From Streptomyces sp. CG1 (lineage in GTDB: Bacteria > Actinomycetota > Actinomycetes > Streptomycetales > Streptomycetaceae): a DNA stretch of 64,000 nt. Numbering within the stretch: position 1 is the first letter of the stretch; each line of letters opens with the position of its first letter. The stretch spans positions 10,843,501-10,907,500 of the forward strand of contig NZ_CP163518.1 in the NCBI RefSeq assembly GCF_041080625.1, read 5' to 3'. The position numbers were made by a program, and so were the translations under genes. Below the pieces are notes generated by a model. The model did no database searches. It saw only the letters and a list, made by a program, of their open reading frames with translations, and had not been told where the DNA came from. Shown piece by piece: positions 46,378 to 54,445 of this stretch.

Positions 46378-47603
46378 GTGCCGCATCAAGCTACGTTCGC
46401 CCTGTCGTGATGTGTCGCCCAGTTGCTGCGCCGGGAAGCACCAGACAGCCAGAATGATCACGTGGCTGAACGCGTGCGGGTCCGGGAGATTGATGACGAC
46501 GAGGGCAGGCGGTTGCTGCGGATCATCCGCAGAGGCACGGGGTCGGTGGTGACCTGGCGGCGGGCTCAGATGGTGCTGTTATCTGCGCAGGGACGGCCGG
46601 TGGCGAAGATCGCCGAGGTGACGTTCACCAGCCCGGACCGGGTCCGGGACGTGCTCCACAACTTCAACGCGGACGGCTTCGACTCGCTTTATCCCAAGTA
46701 CAAGGGTGGTCGGCCGAAGACCTTCAGCCTCCCGGAACGCCGGGAGATCAAGAAGATCACCAAGTCGAGGCCGGCCGAGCACGGCCTGCCGTTCTCGACC
46801 TGGAGCCTGGCCAAGCTGGCCGACTTCCTGGTCGCCGAGGGGGTGGTCGACGACATCAGCCACGAGGGCCTGCGGGTCCTGCTCCGCGAGGAGGGCGTCT
46901 CGTTTCAACGCGTGAAGACCTGGAAGAACTCACGTGACCCGGACTACTCAGTCAAGAAGGCCCGTGTCGAGCACCTGTACGCGATCGCCGACGGTGAGGT
47001 CATACCCGAGGAAGGCGAGCCCGAAGTCGTCTTCTGCGTGGATGAGTTCGGGCCGCTCAACCTCCAGCCGCACCCCGGCCGGCACTGGGCCGAACGCAGC
47101 GGCAGACACAAGGACACAGGCCGCGATCCCCGGCCCCGCCGCCGGGCGACCTACACCCGCCCGCACGGGGTCCGGCACCTGTTCGCCGCCTACGACCTGG
47201 CCAAAGACCAGCTCTACGGGCACGTCAAGAAGACCAAGAACAGGTCGAAGTTCTTGGAGTTCTGTCGGTACCTGCGCTCGCTGCACCCGATGGACGTACG
47301 CATTGCAATCGTCTGCGACAACTACTCACCACACCTGACGACGAAGCGGTGTCAGCGAGTCGGGATGTGGGCGGCGGCGAACAACGTGGAGATCGCCTAC
47401 ACCCCGACCAACAGCTCCTGGCTCAACCGGATCGAGGCACAGTTCACCGCCCTGCGCTACTTCGCGCTGGATGGCACCGACCACGCCAGCCACAAGGAGC
47501 AGGGAAGCATGATCCGCCGCTACATCATCTGGCGGAACAAGCACGCCGCCGACGAACGCCTCCGCAAGGTCGTGAACAGGGCGAACGTTGCTTGATGCGG
47601 CAC
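46378..47603 (+). mobile_element. IS630-family element, copy c, intact
   Basis: A 1226-bp element with ends GTGCCGCATCAAG in inverted orientation and TA target duplication (46376-46377 and 47604-47605), both inside CTAG. Its transposase is uninterrupted. Confidence 0.92.
46462..47595 (+). CDS. IS630-family transposase
   Basis: About 377 residues from GTG 46462; the frame also allows TTG 46423. An N-terminal homeodomain-like HTH pair (A-K-I-A-E-V-T-F-T-S-P-D-R-V-R-D-V-L) is followed by the DDE core: Asp in F-C-V-D-E-F-G-P-L-N, Asp in V-C-D-N-Y-S-P-H, and Glu in W-L-N-R-I-E-A-Q-F. This is the complete catalytic set that inserts at TA. It is the only apparently intact copy of this family in the window and could mobilise copy b in trans. 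Confidence 0.92.
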   Translation: MAERVRVREIDDDEGRRLLRIIRRGTGSVVTWRRAQMVLLSAQGRPVAKIAEVTFTSPDRVRDVLHNFNADGFDSLYPKYKGGRPKTFSLPERREIKKITKSRPAEHGLPFSTWSLAKLADFLVAEGVVDDISHEGLRVLLREEGVSFQRVKTWKNSRDPDYSVKKARVEHLYAIADGEVIPEEGEPEVVFCVDEFGPLNLQPHPGRHWAERSGRHKDTGRDPRPRRRATYTRPHGVRHLFAAYDLAKDQLYGHVKKTKNRSKFLEFCRYLRSLHPMDVRIAIVCDNYSPHLTTKRCQRVGMWAAANNVEIAYTPTNSSWLNRIEAQFTALRYFALDGTDHASHKEQGSMIRRYIIWRNKHAADERLRKVVNRANVA

Positions 47604-47606
47604 TAG

Positions 47607-49135
47607 TACTCCAGTTGCAGTTCGCTATTCCTGCTGGTCAGGGACGTGTTCGTGAGTGTACTTGGCTGATGTGCCGTCAGGTGGCGGGAGTTCGTGACTT
47701 CGGGTGCGGCGGCGGTAGTGACGGCGGCGCGCGGTGGCCTGGTGACGGCGGCGCCAGCGAGACCAGTTCAGTGCGTGGCGTGTGCGCCGGATGTGTGTCA
47801 GCGTGGGGCGGCCAGTTGCCAGGAGTCGCCGGATTTCCGCCACCGTGAGCGGGGCGAGATCGCCGGAACCGATTCTGCGGCCCCCCTTTCCGCTTCCGCC
47901 CCCGCGGTGGCGGCCATGGCGGCGAGGAAGGCATGGGCGAGCATGGCCAGGGTGATGTGCCGGTACCAGCCCGGATACCGGCGGACTTCGTACTGATCCA
48001 GGCCGCACTCGTTCTTCGCGGCCTGGAAAGCCTCCTCGATCGCCCAGCGCGTCCCGGCGATCCGTACCAGCTCGGCGATGCCGGTGCCTGCCGGTGCATA
48101 GGCGAGGTAGTAGGCGATCTCGTCCGGGCGGGCCAGGCTGCGGCGGGCCAGCACCCACCGGTCGTGGGCGGGCGCATCGCCGTCGAAGTCGTCGATCGCG
48201 GGTAGCCTCGCTGCCGCCCAGTCGTAGACGCGCGGCCCTTTCGCGCCGGCTCCGCAGGGTGGCGTTCCCAGGCATCCTCGGGTGCCTGGGTGATGGCGAA
48301 GTCGATGCGGCCGATGGCGTGCACGTGCTGGGACTTCGGCACGGCCAGGACGTAGCCGACGCCGGCCTCCTCCAGCATGCGGCGCAGCCGCCACTCCTGG
48401 CCGTAGGCCGAGTCGGCGGTCACCCAGGCGATCGGCAGCGGCGAGGCCAGGGCCCGCATGATGACGGCCTTCGCGAGATCGCCCTTGGTGGTGAACTCAC
48501 GCTCGTCGGGAATCTTCGCCTCTGCGCAGCGGTCCGGATCGGAGGTCCAGGACTTCGGCAGATACAGCTCCCGGTCCACCAGTGCGCGGCCCCTGCAGGA
48601 GGCGTAGGCGGCGAACACGCCGATCTGGCAGTTCTCCGTGCGGCCCGCAGTGCCGGAGTACTGCCGCTGCACCCCGGCTGAGACGGTGCCCTTCTTGATG
48701 AACCCGGTGTCGTCGATGATCAGCACCCCGGTCGTGTCCCCGAGTTTCTCGGCAACGTATTCCTGCAGGTCATCGCGGACCTCGTCGGGGTTCCAACAAG
48801 CCCGGCTCAGCAGATGCTGCAACCCTGCGGGGGTGTGGTGACCGGCATGCTCGGCCAGCTGCCAGCTGTTCTTCCGGCCCACCGGTCCGAGCAGGCCGTG
48901 CACATAGGCCCGCATACGCCGCCGAAGATCCACCCGCCCGAAGCGGTGACCGATCCGCACCAGCAGCTCTTCCAGTTCCGCCGACCAGACATCGGGCCGC
49001 ACATCATCTTGCACGACAAAAACAACGGCCCGCCGCACCCGAAGTCACGAACTCCCGCCACCTGACGGCACATCAGCCAAGTACACTCACGAACACGTCC
49101 CTGACCAGCAGGAATAGCGAACTGCAACTGGAGTA
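47607..49135 (-). mobile_element. IS701-family element with very long inverted repeats
   Basis: A 1529-bp element flanked by CTAG (47603-47606 and 49136-49139), a 4-bp target duplication typical of IS701. Counting the CTAG bases, 111 bp at the left (47602-47712) are the exact reverse complement of the right (49030-49140), far longer than usual for the family. Confidence 0.85.
47640..49038 (-). pseudogene. IS701-family transposase with two frameshifts
   Basis: The N-terminal frame has T-T-G-V-L-I-I-D-D-T-G-F-I-K-K-G-T with the first catalytic Asp and [11 protein letters not shown] with the second. A slip near 48257 changes to [12 protein letters not shown] and [17 protein letters not shown] with the catalytic Glu. 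A second slip near 47880 in a G-run leads to the C-terminus [11 protein letters not shown]. The corrected protein has about 430 residues. Confidence 0.85.
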
Positions 49136-49139
49136 CTAG

Positions 49140-49515
49140 TACTCCAGTCAGAAATCGTGTCCTGAGCTGGTTCTTCTCGTTGTCCGGTCGTGGAGGGGAT
49201 TCTTGAAGTCGAGGGCTGGGCTGCCGAGTTGGAGTCCGTCTTCGCGCGAGTGGCAGGCCGGTTCGGGCGGGCGGACCTGCGGTGGCGGATGCGGGACTAT
49301 GTCCGCGGCTTGCTGGCGCCGGCGGGCCGGAAGAACGGCTGGCAACTGGCCGAGTACGCAGGACATCGGGACCCAGCTGGGCTGCAGCATCTGCCCAACG
49401 GTGCCCGCTGGGACGCCGATGCCGTGCGAGACGACCTGAGGGAGTACGTCGGCCAACAGCTCGGCCCGGACGGAGTGCTGATCATCGATGACACCGGGTT
49501 CATCAAGAAAGGCAC
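49140..49515 (+). pseudogene. Second IS701-family element, 5' fragment
   Basis: Begins with the related end TACTCCAGTCAG beside the shared CTAG. From 49190 it encodes an IS701 transposase start: F-G-R-A-D-L-R-W-R-M-R-D-Y-V-R-G-L-L, W-Q-L-A-E-Y-A-G-H, and V-L-I-I-D-D-T-G-F-I-K-K-G-T with the first catalytic Asp. The resemblance stops at about 49515. It is a truncated relative of, not a copy of, the element at 47607. Confidence 0.75.
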
Positions 49516-49884
49516 CAGCAACGGCCGTTTCAGGCAGCAAGGCCGAGAGAGCCGCTGCACGCCCGCGCAATCGCCACGCCCCGGCGCCTGCGCCCAGGCC
49601 GGGCGCCTGGGCTGCTGACCGGTCCCATATGGCGGCTTTGCGCAGGTCGTCGACGCGGGCGTCGAGGGTCTGCTGTGCCTTTCGTCGAGGCGGCGGCAGT
49701 GTCTGGGATGCGGCGTAGTGCTTTGCCCGGTCGGTGGGAGTTCGCCCCGGGCGGGCCGGGTGCGGTGGCAGTGGCCCGCCCTTTCCGCAGGCTCGGCGGT
49801 GGCCCCGTTCCGCTGGGAGCTGTCGGTTCGGGGCACCGGTCGGGGACTGCCGGCCTGCGACGGGGGTGGGCGCGGGCCGGCGGG

Positions 49885-50010
49885 TCATCTGGCCGCGAGG
49901 ACCAGCGTCACCACGAGGAACCCGGCGATGACGAGGACGACGAGGCCCAGGATCACGGGATCGGCGACCAGGCCCCGCCTGGCGGGGGCGCGGTGGGCAC
50001 CTCTGCTCAT
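49885..50010 (-). CDS. Small single-helix membrane protein
   Basis: A possible 41-residue protein from ATG 50010. A basic N-terminus (S-R-G-A-H-R-A-P-A-R-R) leads into one hydrophobic segment V-I-L-G-L-V-V-L-V-I-A-G-F-L-V-V-T-L-V-L. Proteins like this accompany actinobacterial mobile genes. The start has only a weak ribosome site, so it remains tentative. Confidence 0.45.
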   Translation of the reverse strand: MSRGAHRAPARRGLVADPVILGLVVLVIAGFLVVTLVLAAR

Positions 50011-50608
50011 GGTGGCCCCTGGCGGCGCCCGGCGACCGGTGACGGGCGCGAATGGTTGTGCCCGCCCCGGAAACGGGGCGGCTCCCGGCGGGCGTGTACC
50101 AGTTGCTCGTTGAGGATGGCCTCTGCGGCGCCGGGGCCGGAATCCGCGCAGGGGTGACCGGGCCGGGCCCGGGTCGTTGAGCCGGGTGGTGGTCACCTGC
50201 CACGGAGAAGCTCCGGGATGACGCGTCCGGGGCTTTGTGGGGTCCGGCAGTCACAGGCTCCCTTCAGCGGGGAGCCGCGGGACACGCTTCGAGCGCCCTC
50301 TGTGTGGGCGATCGCGGACGGACCGGAACAGCGGGACGCTTCTCCTGCGCGGGAGCGCGGGGTGAGGTCCCGGCAAACCCTCCTTGGCCGGGACGCGGAA
50401 GGAACGCGTTCGCGACTAACTCGCAGCCGCCACCGCGCTGTTTTGGACCGCCGCCCACGGCACCTCCGGGGCAAGACGGAACAGCTGATGTACCGAAAGA
50501 CCTCGGTGACTCACGACGCAGCCCATGCCGACGCTCTTGTGACCGAAGATCGCTCCGTCGCCCATTGGTGGAAGGCGTCGCTGGCCGGGGTGCAGTAGTG
50601 AGACGTTT
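50011..50608. other. Gap without a supported gene
   Basis: About 600 bp of G/C-rich sequence between a small membrane gene and an IS5 fragment. All open frames are low-complexity and conflict with each other. No family, repeat or RNA was recognised. Confidence 0.3.
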
Positions 50609-50802
50609 TCAGCCTCGTACTGATGCGTGGTGAAGGACGAGGGCGGCCTTCACGATGTCGGTGATGCGGTTGGTGCTGCAGCGGAGTTTCCGCAGTAGGC
50701 GCCAGCCTTTCAAGGTGGCCACGGCTTGCTCGCCGACGCAGCGGATCTTGGCGTGGGTGGCGTTGTGCCGTCGTTTCCATCCCTTGAGTCGACGGCCCCG
50801 GA
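50609..50802 (-). pseudogene. IS5-family transposase, C-terminal fragment
   Basis: About 63 codons read L-K-G-W-K-R-R-H-N-A-T-H-A-K-I-R-C-V-G-E-Q-A-V-A-T-L-K and W-R-L-L-R-K-L-R-C-S-T-N-R-I-T-D, a common IS5-type ending in Streptomyces, with TGA at 50609. The 5' part is missing. Confidence 0.7.
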
Positions 50803-50929
50803 ACGGGACACGGACCGGGCGGCGGGCGGCCGCCCTTGCTGCCCTTGACTGTGACCTTCAGAGCTTCATGGCGTGGTCGTCAGCGGTGTTTGGCGTAGTC
50901 AGTGTGGCCTGTGGTGTTGGTTAGAGGAC

Positions 50930-51055
50930 GAAGCCGTACGCGAAGTACGAACCCGCGCGCGAAGAACGGAGCCGCTCACGCAGAGGGCGAAGGCGCGGGC
51001 GAAGGACGTACCCGCGCATACGAAGGACAAACCCCGCGCAGGGAGGCGACGTCAC
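50930..51055 (+). repeat. Degenerate short repeats upstream of the protease gene
   Basis: About six irregular units built on GAAG-(N)ACG-(N)A-CCCGCGC follow each other, for example GAAGTACGAACCCGCGC, GAAGAACGGAGCCGCTC, GAAGGACGTACCCGCGC and GAAGGACAAACCCCGCGC. The last unit ends about 150 bp before the protease start. They are not explained by any gene. Confidence 0.5.
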
Positions 51056-51191
51056 GCACGTAATGACCTGACGCGCTCCTGACAGAACCTGTTCCTCCGT
51101 GGCACGCTGCCTCACGCACGTCGATCCGCACCGTTCTCATCCCCACCTGCCCCGGCACCACCCCGGCCGGGCACGGCAGAAGGAGACATGC

Positions 51192-52148
51192 GTGAGACGC
51201 CATCGCACTGCCGCAGGCATCCTGTTGACCGTCGGAGCCCTGCTCACGGGCGGGCTGTCGGCCGCCACCGCGGCCAACGCGGCCGCCCTCGCACCCGTTT
51301 CGGCTCACAGCCCCTCGGCCGCCGAGCAGCAAAAGGCCGGCACCTTCTGGACTGCGGACCGGATGCGCGGCGCCACCCCGCTCGATCTGCTGCTCACTCC
51401 GAGTGCGGCGAAGACCCTCAAGGCCCCGAAACCCGGCGGGAAGGCGACGACCGTCGCCCCTACCGCGTTCCCGCAGGCCGGGGGCCCCTGGACCGGTGGC
51501 GGCGCTGTCGTGAAGACCTCCGGCCGGGTGTTCTTCACCTTCCAGGGCCGTACGGCGTCCTGTTCCGGCAACGCCGTGACCAGCCAGAACTCCAGCACGA
51601 TCATCACGGCCGGGCACTGCGTCAAGTACCAGGGCAGCTGGCACACCAACTGGGTCTTCGTGCCCGCGTACAACAACGGCCAGGCACCGTACGGCCAGTG
51701 GACCGCGTCCAAGACGCTCACCACACCGCAGTGGGAGGCGAGCGAGGACATCAACTACGACGTCGGCGCGGCGGTCGTCGCCCCACTGAACGGCCAGAAG
51801 CTGACGTCGGTGACGGGCGGACAGGGCATCCAGTTCAACGGCGGTTACAACAAGCAGATGTACGACTTCGGCTTCCCGGCGGCGTCGCCGTACGACGGCA
51901 CGAAGCTGATCTACTGCAGCGGCAACAGCTCCAAGGACTTCCTGTTCTCGAAGGACCACAGCCTGGGCTGCAGCATGACGGGCGGCTCCAGCGGCGGCCC
52001 CTGGTTCACCGGCTTCAGCGAGACGGCCGGCACCGGCCAGCAGGTCTCGGTGAACAGCTTCGGTTACACCTTCCTGCCGAACCGGATGTTCGGACCGTAC
52101 TTCGGCGACGAGGCGAAGGCACTGTACGACAAGGCGCAGGTCTCCTGA
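51192..52148 (+). CDS. Secreted trypsin-like serine peptidase
   Basis: A 318-residue exported protease. GTG 51192 is preceded by GAAGGAGACAT. A Sec signal peptide (T-A-A-G-I-L-L-T-V-G-A-L-L, cleavage near A-N-A) is followed by a propeptide-like stretch and an S1 fold: catalytic His in T-A-G-H-C, Asp in I-N-Y-D-V-G-A-A-V-V, Ser in G-G-S-S-G-G-P-W. Cys pairs surround His and Ser as in chymotrypsin. It resembles the V8/glutamyl-endopeptidase or trypsin-like secreted peptidases of Streptomyces; specificity is not set by visible residues. Confidence 0.92.
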   Translation: MRRHRTAAGILLTVGALLTGGLSAATAANAAALAPVSAHSPSAAEQQKAGTFWTADRMRGATPLDLLLTPSAAKTLKAPKPGGKATTVAPTAFPQAGGPWTGGGAVVKTSGRVFFTFQGRTASCSGNAVTSQNSSTIITAGHCVKYQGSWHTNWVFVPAYNNGQAPYGQWTASKTLTTPQWEASEDINYDVGAAVVAPLNGQKLTSVTGGQGIQFNGGYNKQMYDFGFPAASPYDGTKLIYCSGNSSKDFLFSKDHSLGCSMTGGSSGGPWFTGFSETAGTGQQVSVNSFGYTFLPNRMFGPYFGDEAKALYDKAQVS

Positions 52149-52224
52149 CGGCACAGGCGCGTGACGGCAGGCGCCCTGACCGCAGGTGACCTGACGCAGG
52201 GCACCTTGGTTCCGCAGGGCGGGC

Positions 52225-52540
52225 CACGCAGTGGTCGGCCTGCCAGATCTCGTTGGGGGCCTCCGCCTCGCGCCGGAACACCAGCTCGTACACCTCCCGG
52301 TAGCGCTTGGCGCCGGAGTGCGCCATCACCACGAGCCCGGGGGCCGGCTAGCCATGCGCCGCCGCGACGCCTGACCGCCTGGCGGTGGACGGCAGTCACC
52401 GGGACCGGGGGTTTGCGCAGTGCCAGGCCCTCGATGAACTTCACGAGATCCTCGGGGATCCTGCGCCGTCCGCGGTCCGACCGGGGCCGCGGTCCAGGGC
52501 GGCCAGACCCCCTGCGCCGCTGACCGCCACACGGCAAGGC
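52225..52540 (-). pseudogene. Mu/TniA-type DDE transposase fragment
   Basis: Two frames give parts of one protein: I-P-E-D-L-V-K-F-I-E-G-L-A-L-R-K-P-P-V-P-V-T-A-V-H-R-Q-A, then V-M-A-H-S-G-A-K-R-Y-R-E-V-Y-E-L-V-F-R-R-E and N-E-I-W-Q-A-D-H. The W-Q-A-D-H line is the first catalytic Asp region of Mu/Tn7-like (TniA/TnsB) transposases. The protein is cut after it. Confidence 0.6.
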
Positions 52541-52739
52541 CCGCCCTCCTTTCCGAGTAGAGGGGGGCGGGCCTTTGACCTTCTTCCTTCGTGCGCACAA
52601 TGTAGCGCGTGGTCCGTCCATCCGGCCGGTATTTCGGTCTTATTTTGCAGTTGTGTCCATTGCTGAGCCGTTCTGTGGTTATGTCCGTCTCTGGTCTGCC
52701 CATTCCAGGCCGAGGGCGGCGAGCTGGCGGCATGGATGG

Positions 52740-53027
52740 TGGTACTCCGTCACGCGCCCCCGCAACGCGGGGGCGTTCTCTTGCCCGCGCGGCCGAGCCC
52801 GTCGCCGGGTTGCTGGCCCCGGCAGGGCCGACCCGGTCGGCGATCTCTGCAGTCAGGCGCTGCATCTCGCCTGCGATCTCGGAGGCGACCGCCAGATGGG
52901 CGAGGTGCAGCCGCTTCGCGGCCGGGGAGGTCGGGTTGAGGGCGTTCGGGCTGTGCGGGTGCTGTTCCGGGTCGATCCCCAGACGCCGTTTGGTCTTCTG
53001 CCAGGCGAGCTCGCGGACGTGCTGCAC
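52740..53027 (-). CDS. Hypothetical protein of mobile-element type
   Basis: About 95 residues from GTG 53027: H-V-R-E-L-A-W-Q-K-T-K-R-R-L-G-I-D-P, A-L-N-P-T-S-P-A-A-K-R-L-H-L-A-H-L-A-V-A-S-E and a helical R-L-T-A-E-I-A-D-R-V. It is a soluble, basic, helical protein. The frame continues toward the DDE transposase fragment without family-like sequence, so the true end is uncertain. No function is suggested. Confidence 0.4.
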
Positions 53028-53287
53028 GAAGGTTGCCGGCGGCCACTTCCCGCTCGACGAGGAGCCGCTCCCTTAGCCCGGCGGAGCCGGTACGTACTGT
53101 GTCATCGCCCCGCCGCCAGGCCGCCGGCGGATCGCCCGCCCCGCCTACACCCACGCCCCGGCCCAGATCCTGCGCCAGCATCGACCACGCAAGCCTCACG
53201 ACCGGACCCGTAACCTCCGCCCCGTCCCCGCCCTCTGACTGTCCGAAGAACTCGTACACAGCGACAGTGGGGGAGGACAACAGCACG

Positions 53288-53701
53288 ATGCGCAGCAAGA
53301 CTCTACGAAGCGCCGCCGTCATCGCGGCCGCCCTCGGTATCACCACCGCCCTCGGTATCACCACCGCCCACGCCGCCGGCGACCCGCCGCCCGGCGGGCT
53401 CGCCCCCGCCGGGGTGCGCGTCACCCACCACCCCAACACCGGCGACCCAGGAGGCAACAGCACGCCCGGAGGCGTCCGCGTCATCGGCGAGGGCTACCTG
53501 CAGACCGAGAACGTCGCCGCCGGCGGCGACCCGGAGGGCAACGCCGCGCCGTCTGGTGTCCGGGTGACCGGGGTTCGTCCCAACAGCAACGACTGGGTCG
53601 CCCGTCCCGACGGCGGGCATCCGCCGCCCGCCGGGCTCGCCCCCGGCGGGGTGCGCGTCACCAAGCACCCCGACGGCGGGGATCCGCCGCCCGGAAGCTG
53701 A
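53288..53701 (+). CDS. Secreted protein with G-V-R-V repeats
   Basis: A 137-residue exported protein from ATG 53288. The signal peptide contains an in-frame 18-bp tandem duplication (L-G-I-T-T-A twice), and cleavage is expected after A-H-A. The mature part has four Pro/Gly-rich units, each ending P-x-G-V-R-V (L-A-P-A-G-V-R-V, T-P-G-G-V-R-V, A-P-S-G-V-R-V, L-A-P-G-G-V-R-V). It contains no Cys and no enzyme motif. It could be a cell-surface, spore-coat or matrix protein; this is inference. Confidence 0.75.
   Translation: MRSKTLRSAAVIAAALGITTALGITTAHAAGDPPPGGLAPAGVRVTHHPNTGDPGGNSTPGGVRVIGEGYLQTENVAAGGDPEGNAAPSGVRVTGVRPNSNDWVARPDGGHPPPAGLAPGGVRVTKHPDGGDPPPGS
53331..53366. repeat. 18-bp perfect tandem duplication in a signal peptide
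   Basis: 18 bp at 53331-53348 are repeated exactly at 53349-53366, adding six residues to the hydrophobic core. Confidence 0.95.
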
Positions 53702-54154
53702 CAACACCCAGGGCGGAGCCCGGTTCGTATAGCGGCCGTGCTCTGGCCGTGCAGCAGCAACCTTGCCTGTAGGGGTAGTTATGCAGAACTGGCGACCTCG
53801 CGTAATCGGGAGTCGCGTGTTCCTCGGCCGTTGAGGGCTTGTAGTCACCGTGAGTGGTCACCGGGGGCATAGTGCCGCCAGGTTCCTCGCTGCCGATACC
53901 GGGCCAGGGCCTCAGCACCCCGTTAGAACGCTCCGGAAGCTGCCTTGGAGGGCTTCGCGGGGGCTGTCTGCTCCGGCGGCAGGGGGGCGACCCCCAGGGC
54001 CGTCAGGCGTTCGCGTTGTTGCTGGCCGGCGTCGTTGTCTTGCCTGATCCGGACGAGCGATATGACGGAGGAAGGCCCGTGGCGCTGGCCTCTTCGCGGG
54101 CGAATCGCCCCTAGTGTCGCTTATGTAATATTTTCTGATCGTCAGGAGTCAGAT
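53702..54154. other. Gap without a supported gene
   Basis: Intergenic DNA between two secreted-protein genes. An A/T-rich tract, TATGTAATATTTTCTGATC (from 54123), lies close to the next start and may hold its promoter. Confidence 0.35.
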
Positions 54155-54418
54155 GTGAACTGCGTACGCCGCTCAATGGCCTGTACGACCGCGAGTGTGC
54201 TGCTCACCCTCGGTGCCTTCGCGCTCGCTGCTCCCACCTCCGCCGACACGAACACGGTCCTCACCGGCGGAGACGGCTTCTCGTCATCCACGGTCACCGT
54301 CAACGCCCCTCAGCAGGGCCTGATCGTCTCGAACGGCAAACCTCTCGTCGACCTCCGCTGCCTCGGCGCCGGCGCGCCGAACGACCACTACGCGGCCTGC
54401 GTGAAGGTGCCGATGTGA
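54155..54418 (+). CDS. Small secreted protein
   Basis: An 87-residue protein from GTG 54155 with CAGGAGTCAG upstream. The Sec signal (A-S-V-L-L-T-L-G-A-F-A-L-A-A-P, cleavage near T-S-A) is followed by a 58-residue mature domain with two Cys, D-L-R-C-L-G-A and A-A-C-V-K. It was not matched to a family. It ends just before the left end of IS1182. Confidence 0.7.
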   Translation: MNCVRRSMACTTASVLLTLGAFALAAPTSADTNTVLTGGDGFSSSTVTVNAPQQGLIVSNGKPLVDLRCLGAGAPNDHYAACVKVPM

Positions 54419-54445
54419 CGAATCCGCTGCCGATCACTGGGTGAG

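Noticed and set aside
49515..49884. Minus-strand frame resembling a plasmid spread protein
   Set aside because: Some lines (D-R-A-K-H-Y-A-A-S-Q) look protein-like, but no start, end or family can be assigned.
51188..52189. Second plus-strand frame inside the protease gene
   Set aside because: The protease frame has the signal peptide and full catalytic triad; this one is Arg-rich and featureless.
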